DNA from: Anaspis maculata | Lineage: Eukaryota > Arthropoda > Insecta > Coleoptera > Scraptiidae | Length of the DNA: 64,000 nucleotides | Assembly: GCA_949128115.1 (NCBI GenBank) | Contig: OX421968.1 | Span: 8,246,001-8,310,000, forward strand | Direction of reading: 5' to 3' | In this document: piece after piece, positions 55,631 to 64,000 of the stretch | Numbering within the stretch: position 1 is the first letter of the stretch | How the letters are laid out: each line of letters starts with the position of its first letter | Notes under the pieces: generated by a model | What the model saw: only the letters and a program-made list of their open reading frames with translations | What the model was told of the DNA's origin: nothing | The model's database searches: none | Made by a program: the position numbers and the translations under genes

Positions 55631-57973
55631 CTGAACAAATTAAAGATTATTTTAATCCTGTACCACACGTCATTTTCAGTTCACACACTCAAAGCGGACT
55701 GCGGATAGTCGGATACGACATGTGATATGCTTTTCGATGTTTCCATAGAAATCGTCCCAGTGCGCAAGCGTGGTCCGCTCTGAGCAATGTCAGGGTGTGT
55801 GAGCCGAAAACGCTATTATAGTTATAATAATCAAACAATCTGGCGATCTCGTGTAGAGAGTGACAACATTGGAGTTACCTAAATCTCAACTGTCAATGAC
55901 CAATAAACCTATGCCACCGCGATATTAACTCGTGAACCTGCTGCGTGCGCCGATTACATGGGTAAATTTTGCTTGGGGTTGGGACATAATAGACCATATT
56001 AATTATTCTCACTTTCCCCTTCCACTAGTCATTTGTAAGTTAGGTATGTGCCTGTGACCATGCGCACTGCAGTAGAAGATCTCGCGCGCCACAGCATGCA
56101 TAGAAAACGGAACTTTGCTGTCGCTGTCAGAATTTACGATTTCAAGGTGTTTTCTTGATTCTTGGGACGTTTTAACCTTTTTAACCATACTTTAAAGTGA
56201 CGGCTGACGCTCGGTTCGCTTTCAAGCGCTGTCAAAATTCTCGTTAGCGGAAGTTGTGCAATAAAATATGGCGGGTAATTTGAAATTGTTTTGGATTCAA
56301 AAACCCCATTCTAAATTGCTTCGCATAAACTTCACAGCAAGATTTTCCATTTCATTATGGTGAAAAGTAGATCAGGTATTTCTTTTTACACACTTGCTAT
56401 GTTAGACATTCGTTGAAATTGTCAATTTGCACCTTGAATTGATCATTTTACAAAGTCATTCAACATGCATATTCTTATGGGAGTTTCAACCCAGCACATG
56501 TGGTTGTCTCTCTCCCCGATCTGTGACTGCGCTCTGAATAATTGATATGGTCAATTGGCACTCTGAAATTGACAACTGACATTGACAGAGTAGATAATAT
56601 TCGGGGGTAGATGGCCGATACCGTTATACGATGGGTTAATTTTTCTGTTGATTTGTAAAAAAAGTAAACATTTTCGCCTGCGCCGGCGCTAACTGACAGG
56701 CTTCGCTCTCCGGACCCCCAGATCCTAGCCCAAAAGCACAGACTACCCCAAAAGTATTTTAGCCTTCATTTTTCATTGTTGTCTTTGTCAGCAGCGTTCT
56801 TTTTTCTACTTATTATTATAATTGTTTTATTACCATTGAAAAATTTCAAGCAACTTGGCAACACTGTCCCTCAGTGGCGTAGCCGAGGGCGGGCGAATGC
56901 CCCTTCCCCCCCACCGCTCTTGCCTCCCAAGCGCCTATGGCGCTCGATTCCATTAAACTAATCAAGAAAAGACTGGTTTTCTGGAGAAAATTTTCAAGTA
57001 GCGCAAAATGTTTGTGAAGAAAAGTTTGTTCACTAACTCAGTAATTGTGCTAAAAAAATCGCAAAACGCCTGAAATATTTCTGTTATTATCGGCATTATT
57101 ATATCCAAAAAATTTCCCCTGCGAGGATACAAATCAAGGACTTGCCCCCCCCCCCCCTCCCCAAATTCTGCCTAGGCCACTGCCAACCCCCAACGCCGAT
57201 TTTGGCCCGCCGTTCATTTATTTTTCCGGTACGATTTCACGCGCCCATCCACCCCCGTGCGCCGATGCCCGTCAGACTTGCCATTGCCAACCTCAATTTT
57301 GAATATATTTAGTTATATTGCGTGAGCACTCGGTCCATAATTTCCCGACGGAATAGGTGGATATCAAGAAAAGTTAAACAAAGCTGTTATTTTTTTTCAA
57401 TTGACAACTTTCGCGCCTATTTTCGTTTGAAATTTGTTGCTTTCTTAGGAATCATGAAAAAAGTGATGTCATCTATAATTCGAATTCGATAGGTTCCTAC
57501 TGTGCTAGTGCATATGATTGCATGAATTACTCACCCCCGCTTTTAATGGCCTCATTTATGAACCTGGCCGCTTCCTCAAAATAAACAGATATATTCCACG
57601 ACGGTCTGTCATGTCCTGGAATTCCCAAGTAATGAATTTTTGCGTCCCTATAGTAAAATTGGTTTGTATTCACTTGATACTCGTCGATGCCTTCGGCGGC
57701 ATTCAGGACGTGTGTAAAGCCGTTTCGCAACAAGAATCTCTTATCTTTGGCGGCATACCTGAAATGTTTTGGGCATTAGGTAACGGACGATTGCTGATGG
57801 CAGTTTTCATCTTGCTTATCTCCCAAGTAAAGTCCAGGGGCGATGCAGTTGACATCATGGGCATCGTTAACTTTCGTCAGATAATTCGTTCGAATTGTGG
57901 CCGTCAAACCGTCCAGCAACTGATTCAGGTACTGCCCAGTGATGGTTTCTTCGGATTTCGGCCGGAGCGTACC
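55410..57973 (-). CDS. Dual-specificity protein phosphatase, DUSP3/13/29-like (5' end not found)
   Basis: This is a small Cys-dependent dual-specificity phosphatase. Joining, on the minus strand, 57973-57816, 57758-57535 and 55630-55410 gives 200 aa and a stop. Order of motifs: LYLGDKYAAKDKRFLLRNG, THVLNAAEG, YLGIPGHD (Asp, likely general acid), YFEEAARFINEA, then the P-loop VHCVVGISRSATFVISYLMI (HCX5R: Cys, Gly, Arg all present), then NPGFLCHLAQLNAVL. This order is that of DUSP3 (VHR) and DUSP13/26/29. The first intron seen is GC-AG and 57 bp; the second is 1.9 kb. An in-frame TAA lies just upstream of the first exon's TTGCAG acceptor, so at least one more exon must lie beyond 57973. The exact subfamily cannot be fixed. 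It looks active. Confidence 0.9.
56873..57182. mobile_element. Possible hAT-like MITE in the phosphatase intron
   Basis: CAGTGGCGTAGCCGAGG at the left and CCTAGGCCACTG at the right are imperfect inverted ends. No 8-bp duplication is seen, so it is weak. Confidence 0.4.
57535..57758 (-). CDS. DUSP-like exon B
   Basis: The acceptor is ACATTTCAG and the donor GGGG/GTGAGT. It encodes YAAKDKRFLL, THVLNAAEG, the YLGIPGHD loop and FINEAIKSGG. Phase is 1 base in and 1 base out, both matched by the neighbours. Confidence 0.9.
57816..57973 (-). CDS. DUSP-like exon A
   Basis: The acceptor is GGACTTGCAG before 57973. The exon runs through VNDAHDVNCIAPGLYLGDK and ends two bases into a codon at AA/GCAAGA. 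An in-frame stop at 57988-57986 excludes a start in this exon. The upstream exon is unknown. Confidence 0.82.
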
Positions 57974-58382
57974 CTGCAAGTCCAATTATTAATACTATTA
58001 TTATTAATACGCACCTGTGAATGTACAACACACGTACGTTATATACACGTTCACGCCACATTGTTCAGTTTAATTCGGCAGAATTAGTTTCTGCGGAGCT
58101 AAAAATATAAAACGTCAAACGAGCGCAACATTCTAAAACAGAACGTTTATAAAACGTACCACTTCTAGAAATAACTTTTTTGATGTCCTGCCAAACATCT
58201 ACAATTGCTAATACTTACGTCGCTTCATAAATTGCGCAGGTATATAAACATAATTACGTAATTCGCATGAATAATTGTCTCTTTTTAGGGATAGCTCCGC
58301 TCGGACAATAATTAACATAATTATAATATTATAAAAATTCCAGAAGAAACAACAAGAAACTTACGGGGGTGTGTATGCGCAT

Positions 58383-59060
58383 ATACAGAATGTTTTAGAA
58401 ATAAGTACCTACCTAGCTTTCAAAAATACGAATTCTGCGACAAGAACGAATTGCAAGAAGTGCCCCCTAAAAAAGTTACTTCAAAGTTCAATTTTTATTT
58501 TTTTTTAAATTCAACTTGTTTACTGTTCAACCGATCAGCTTCGAATTCGGTATATGATATCGCATGATGCATAGCAATGGAGTGAGAGCTGCGATTTTCA
58601 TTAGACCTATCCAGTGGCGTAAATAAAATTGAACTTTCTTTGGGGGCACAATTAGGTTACGGCCCATAAAGGTTCAATTTTATCTGCGCCAGTCAGTGGG
58701 CAGGTCTCACGGAAATCGCAGCTGTCATTTTATTGCTATGCATAATATGTGATATCGTATATCAAATTCGGAGCTGATCGATTGAATGGTAAAGAAGTTA
58801 GGTTGAAAAAACGATTTCAAAAATTGAACTTGACGTAACTTTCTTAGGGGGCAGAAATTTGCGGAGCCAATCACAGATATATACCAATTGTAATTTAAAG
58901 AATTTCTCCAAACTTTTTTATTAAATGAATTAATAATATAACTAAAATTTCATTAGATGGCTAAAAGTAAGTACTGCACCTTGCAGTTCGTTCTTAACGC
59001 AAACTTCAAATTTTTGAAAGCTGAATCCGAAGATGTACTTATTTCTGAAACATCCTGTAT
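58383..59060. mobile_element. Palindromic element, CAGAATGTTT ends, TA TSD
   Basis: TACAGAATGTTTTAGAAATA is matched in reverse by TATTTCTGAAACATCCTGTA. Arms share GATATCGCATGATGCATAGC-like text and GAAATCGCAGCT. It lies upstream of the visible phosphatase exons. Confidence 0.78.
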
Positions 59061-60539
59061 GGTTGAAATAAATGAAACGCCATAAACGTTTAATTTAATT
59101 TATTAATAAAAAATCAGAACATTACGTAATTTATTAATACAAATAATTCCATTGTTATAATCAGACTTCGATTCAGGGCTGTTTTAGTCACACAGTATTG
59201 CCCAATTTATTATAAATTAGTACTTGTATAGAGGTAGTAGTTTGCGTTTATATTAGGCACATTTAGATAATAATACATGTTACGTAAGACTATTACAGAC
59301 GTAAATTTGATAAAAATAAATAATAGTAATAATAATAATGTGATATATATATATATAATACAAAAATATCAATACTGACTTTGAATTATTTAAAAAAAAT
59401 AACAACTATAAAGTTACAAAATAATTTAATAAATATTAAGTTAATTATTCATGTCCTTATTTTACATAAAAATCTAAAGACTAGTCGTATAATAAAATAT
59501 ACCTATGTGATTCTTAGAAACAAATTTTATGAGTATTGTTCTAGTAGATTCAATTTTTTTTACAACTTGGATGATGGAAAACATTTCAAAAATATCAAGG
59601 AGGTAAAAAGTAAGTACAGTTCCCAATCACATTAATTGAACAAGCATTTACGATTTTAGAACTTAAAACACATAGGAACTTGAACCATATACGTTAGGGA
59701 AAACACCCAAGGGGAAACCCTTCTCGGTTTTCCCCTTTTGTTAGGTAGGTATACATACAATGAGATAAAGAAAGAGAGCTTTATTTACATGAATCTCTGA
59801 GTTCAAGCTGGCAAATACTTTCGAGAGACATTTTGACCTTTTGAAGACACTTTTCTGTTTCTATTCAAATTTTACAAGTGTTAGCGGATTTTTGAAGTGG
59901 AACTTCTTTTGAAGCGCGAGGATGAAGTCTCTTGAGTCAGAGCGCAGTCAATACCAGCAATAAGCATTTGGGTGGGTTCCAGATGACCCTGCACTCAACG
60001 GTCTCAAGTGCTGAAGCAGCAACCACCAACCATTTAATTTATACATAATAGGTTTTATTTAGATTTCTCAGAAATATAAAAGAAAAATCGTTGTTGTCGA
60101 AGGAACATCAATATTCCGATCTTTAGTGCCGTTATCAATTCATAATTTATTCTACATGTCTCATAAAAAGTGTCGCGGATTTGTTTGCATCTCCTTTTTT
60201 ATAATATTGATTATAAAACTTGAATTGAAAAAAAACTCTTCAAATCGTTTCTAAGAGAAAGAATATGCAAACAAATTCGGGACGTTTTTTATCAAAGATC
60301 TAAGTAGAGTGATGTCAAAAATAGCGCTAATAAGAATAATAATAATAATATGTTCATTTTTTCCAACAGACATCATTTTGTCTAAGGTGGGCAATAATTG
60401 AAATGTAGGTAATTGAACAATTGATTTTTATCTCAATTTTCTGAGAAATCTAAAAAAACTAGTGTATTTATGTACAACTCTGGTTGCCGCTTTATAGTAA
60501 TTGAGACCATTAATAGCGTATGCTACGCCGCCTCGTAAT

Positions 60540-60668
60540 AGTATTTTTCGATACAAGAGCGCGTTTTCAGACCCGAAGCCTTATTTGCCATCATGAGGCG
60601 TAGCCGAATGCTGCAAAAGAGGCTGAGGGCCTGAAAAAGCACAGCGCTCGTGTGTCGAACAACGTTTT
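60540..60668. repeat. Imperfect hairpin repeat of about 130 bp
   Basis: TTTTTCGATACAAGAGCGCG and CGCTCGTGTGTCGAACAA pair imperfectly, as do GCCGCCTCG/GAGGCGTAGC nearby. Probably a MITE. Confidence 0.45.
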
Positions 60669-61513
60669 CCGTAATCGTCGCTTAAATTGAGAGAAAACTC
60701 GAATTTCTTGTAAATTGTGACACTACTTTGACAAATGTCATGCTAGATACATAAACTGCAAAACTTATATTTTTGGTTATGTATTACTTTGCGCGTTATG
60801 TATCTATGAAACGATTACGAAAAATCCTTTGTTATTAAGAGTTGCACAATGCACATGTTTGAAATAAAAATTGCACTTTTAAATTACCTGTAGATAATTA
60901 GACCTAAATAGACATTTAGCTATTAAATAAAAGTCATAGTTGGCTTCAGACTTTTAATTGGCGGGAAAACAATCAAGCCTAAAAAATGTATTTGGTGGTA
61001 TGTATCATTATTGTAACTAGTGCAAAAAAAGGAATATTTGTATTGTTTAAAATGAAAACTCCGTGACATTTTGCGTAGTTGGCTGTGTGTCGAGAGCTTG
61101 CATAGTCGAAAGTGACTCTTTCTGCTCTACAGCCAGATAATTAAAATTTAGCCGTTCCCGCTGTGGAGTATACAAGCGTCTCAAAAGTAGAGGATTTTGA
61201 GAATGGGGAGCGTGCATGACCTTCAGCTATCAAGGCGTAGGACACACAGAGCCCATGGTGGTGAAAATAAGAATTACTTGTGGACTGGCAGAGTGGAGGA
61301 AATGCTTAGGGTGTTCGCATCACGCCATTCACACCGGCGTACTTCTTGTATATCTAGGAAATATACCACCGAAAGCTTTACTTTAAGCTCGTGCTCTACG
61401 CGGCGCTACTTGTCTCGCACACAGCCTATACTGCAGTGCCTATATAAACATTTTTATCAAGCCCAAAAAAAAATCATCGACACGCAAGGAAAACCTTTCA
61501 CGGTCTTTCTAGG

Positions 61514-61637
61514 TACCGTGTGATCCAAACCATTCCGAATTGGAGTAATCTGTGACCTGGTCAAATTTCGGGATGTTGAGCTGATTTTCGCCAAGGCACA
61601 GCCTACCCCAATTCGGAATGGTTTGGATCACACTGTA
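61514..61637. mobile_element. 124-bp MITE with near-perfect TIRs, TA TSD
   Basis: CCGTGTGATCCAAACCATTC and the complement of the right end ATGGTTTGGATCACACTG match with one change over about 28 bases, flanked by TA. Confidence 0.88.
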
Positions 61638-62911
61638 TAATACAACAGTTACATATTAATATGATGTCAAAGCGAACTATGACTTTCTTAATAAAAAAAG
61701 AGCTCGATTTTTTTTTTGTGCAGACTAATTCCTCACGATGCGCGATGGCCTTGCGAGTGGAGCTCTCCAGCCAGTTGCGACATGAGCTCTTTTTTAGCCA
61801 TGCAGCGTTGTGAACCGTATCCAGAAGTATTTCGAAATGTGATATTTCTGCGTTGCAATGGTGACGTCATGAGCGCAACAGGTTGGACCTGGATGATAGA
61901 TTTCTGTCAAGGAATAAACTCAGACGGGCTGATTCCGCAACGCCGTATTTCACCAATATGACTCTTGTCCTTGAACACGCTGCGTGCCAATTGCGTGGAG
62001 TGGTTTGAATTTGCGACTATACTTGATGGTGACGTCACCGTTTTAGGTATCAAAAAAACGGCATGTTTTTGAACCGCTGTCAATGTTAGCCGTCAGATTT
62101 AAAGTTGGAGGCCAAGATTTCCGAGAACAACCTAGATATGACAGCTTACGTCACAGCTCTCAAATACGATGTCTCAATTGACAAATGCATTAATGACATA
62201 AAACCTGACATCTGACCATTATTTGATAGGAAGCTCGCATTTTTCGAAGCCAAACATCAAGAAGAATCGAGCACCTCAGAGCCATGGTACAATGTACCTG
62301 ACTCAGAGCACTTCGGAGTCTATTGCCGAACGCTGTCAGATATGATCTAGATTGACCACGCTCATATTTGAGCATGATGCCGAACGATGGGTGCTTTTCA
62401 TTTAGACACTAGCCAGTACAAATACCGTCAGATAGAACAGGTTACAATTAGTTAGGCACGAAATTTTTCGTTCGGTAGAAGGTGTATTTCAGCGTTGCAC
62501 CAAAATGATGGCGTCATATTAATACGGTTCAAAAACATTAAGTAAACCCACTGCATGGCTGAAAAACCGGCTATGATGAATCCCAAAATTAAAGCTCCAG
62601 TCCAGGTTATGCCTTCCCCAACTGAAATTTCATCTTAGTTCAATTTTCGCAACTATTTTCAGTTAGGTATGGCCTTGAGTCATGTTGAAATCTTGAAACA
62701 TACGTATTTGACGCCTGCGCGCACATTTACGAGAATGATGATAGAGAAATTTTTGTTCTGAGTAAACCGAAATGGCTGAATGAGGTAAATTCCAAATTTT
62801 ATACTCATCACCTGTAGTATTTCAATAGAAAAAGTGAATTTCAAAAAGGCATATTTTAAGTACCTACTCGATGGTCCCATCATTTTTGGTGTACATAATA
62901 ATAAAAAAATG

Positions 62912-63626
62912 CTATACAACCAAAGGCGTTTCTGGATAGTGATGGTAGTGATGATGGATGTGCTCGTGGACATGATGGTGCTCGTGCCTTTCCACGCCAG
63001 AAGTCGGAGTGGACGGCGTTGTGTTCGTTTTTTCTTTGTGACTTGAATGGCTGAAATGATTTTGCTTCGTTTTTTCTTGCGTGTTATTTGAAGCGTGTAA
63101 AGTGGACGAAAATTCTTGCTCCAACCAGCGGACCACTTGCGACATGGCCCTGGCCTGGTCCTCCTGCCGATTCCTGTGCCTTAAATGATGGGGTGATAAA
63201 GTTGCGTGTACTCCCATGCCAGTTTCAGTTTCCATATGATTTTTCGCAGTTTTCAGATTGACACCGGGGCCGGCACTGATGCGTTTTGGAGTCTTTTTCG
63301 TGTTCTCGTCCTTCATCAGCGGATACTGTAAAAGTTGATAGTGCACCGGATTCTGGACGCGGCTGTATTTCCGACTACATTTCAGGGGTTTCTTAACACA
63401 ATTGGTTTTGTTTGATACGCACATGACGGCATTTATCAACTTGTCATATTGACACTGCGTCTGAGGAAGTTGCGTTGTATTCTGGAGCGATGCAAGGTCG
63501 ACATAAAAATGAGTGGGATCTACTATCGTAGCCAGGTACTGGAGAGGGGACGTCGACATTTTCTGCGATGCTTTGTGATGGTGTCTGGTTTTCTTCACAT
63601 CCGTGCTAACATGTTTGGAATGTTTC
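62912..63626 (-). CDS. nkd: nkd last exon
   Basis: The acceptor is CTTATTTTGCAG. It reads KHSKHVSTDVKKTRHHHK, then HFYVDLASLQN, and ends with the His-rich HHVHEHIHHHYHHY, PETPLVV and stop. It is 238 codons with no break. Confidence 0.85.
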
Positions 63627-64000
63627 CTGCAAAATAAGAACCATTATTAGACAATATACCGAAAAAAATTTCGTGGTCAGATAATACCTCATGGTTTGAA
63701 AACTTAAATTGTTTTTGTCCATGTTAGCTTGGATGATCTCAAGTAACTCTTGTCTCTGCAATGAACCAGATCTTTTCTTGATGGCTCTCATTTTAGAACA
63801 AACTTCTTCATTGCATGTATCTTTAATGAGTATGTTTGGTATAGTATACTTAGTTTTCTTTTGGCATTTTTTTACCCTATTCGTTTGTTCGTGGTCTGAA
63901 CATTCCCTTTCGTCATCTTCACTGCTGGACAGTCGACTGCCGGCGTCTGAACTATCATCAGAGACGAAAACATCGTCATCATCTTGTTTATTGCAACAGT
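62912..64000 (-). CDS. nkd: Naked cuticle (Nkd) homologue, C-terminal part; cut by window edge
   Basis: Nkd binds Dishevelled and damps Wnt signalling. Two minus-strand exons are seen: 64000-63688 (open to the edge) and 63626-62912. Visible features, in order: an acidic Ser/Asp stretch (DDDDVFVSDDSS), RQELLEIIQANMDKNNLSF, a basic stretch KKTRHHHK, then HFYVDLASLQNTT. The last resembles the HYLDLAGIENYTS motif of Nkd proteins. Later come MSQVVRWLEQEF and a His-rich tail (HEHIHHHYHHY), also an Nkd hallmark. The EF-hand and N-terminal part lie off the window. Axin was considered for the His-rich tail but has no matching domain order. The assignment rests on motif recall, not a search. Confidence 0.78.
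63688..64000 (-). CDS. nkd: nkd penultimate exon (partial)
   Basis: The frame is open from the window edge to the donor ATGAG/GTATTA. It contains the acidic stretch and QELLEIIQANM. It ends two bases into a codon, completing Arg with the first base of the next exon. Confidence 0.8.

Larger units (their letters stand above)
59061..62911. other. Intergenic between nkd and the phosphatase
   Basis: Apart from two small MITE-like repeats, nothing is recognised. The missing 5' exon(s) and promoter of the minus-strand phosphatase should lie here or within the palindrome at 58383-59060, but no ATG-donor pair in phase 0 stood out. Confidence 0.5.

Noticed and set aside
57867..58061. 5' exon of the phosphatase beginning MWRERVYN with a GTGCGT donor near 58014
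   Set aside because: The donor leaves two extra bases, but the exon at 57973 is entered in phase 0, so the join would shift frame.
62912..63626. Axin as an alternative for the His-rich protein
   Set aside because: No DIX or RGS features; the order of the QELLEIIQANM, HFYVDLA and His-tail motifs fits Nkd better.
1..64000. CRISPR arrays, rRNA genes, prophage or endogenous virus genes
   Set aside because: None seen; the repeats are transposon-type and no viral domain was recognised.

Overview
This is eukaryotic nuclear DNA from an arthropod, most likely an insect. It is AT-rich and has intron-split genes, a tRNA-derived SINE, a CR1/Jockey-group LINE and dense DNA transposons. There are no bacterial operons, rRNA genes or CRISPR arrays. 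The species cannot be named from sequence alone.

Three cellular genes are supported. (1) A complete WASHC4/SWIP gene lies on + (30388-48963). I rebuilt it as 10 exons with matching splice phases, giving 1093 aa. (2) A DUSP3/13/29-type dual-specificity phosphatase lies on - (57973-55410). Its catalytic part is complete in three exons, but the N-terminal exon was not found. One of its introns (57 bp) appears to be GC-AG. It converges tail to tail on WASHC4. (3) The 3' end of a naked cuticle (nkd) homologue lies on - (64000-62912) and runs off the right edge.

Layout. 1-9.4 kb: intergenic, with a 0.64-kb perfect-looking palindrome, a SINE inside a TIR element, and THAP-domain debris. 9.4-18.5 kb: one broken LINE, split by a 2.6-kb TTAA-flanked element and a 2.2-kb hAT element with 8-bp target duplications. 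18.97-23.04 kb: a large palindrome with a second 1.9-kb palindrome inserted in one arm. 23.4-30.25 kb: several TIR elements, two copies of a 0.55-kb element, and a hAT-like element ending about 140 bp before the WASHC4 start codon. 30.4-49 kb: WASHC4. Introns 1-4, 6 and 7 are 54-239 bp, while introns 5 and 8 have grown to 8.9 and 4.9 kb through nested insertions. 49-55.4 kb: intergenic, with a nest of at least four elements. 55.4-58 kb: phosphatase. 58-62.9 kb: intergenic with MITEs. 62.9-64 kb: nkd.

The genes do not form a pathway. WASHC4 belongs to the endosomal actin (WASH) complex, nkd is a Wnt antagonist, and the phosphatase is a small cytosolic enzyme. The most unusual content is the repeat biology. 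Palindromic elements with TA target duplications share a C(A/C)GGGTG terminus. Five sequences recall THAP domains. Large inverted repeats lie inside a transcribed intron. Several elements carry arrays of an AANATGGCGGC-like motif.
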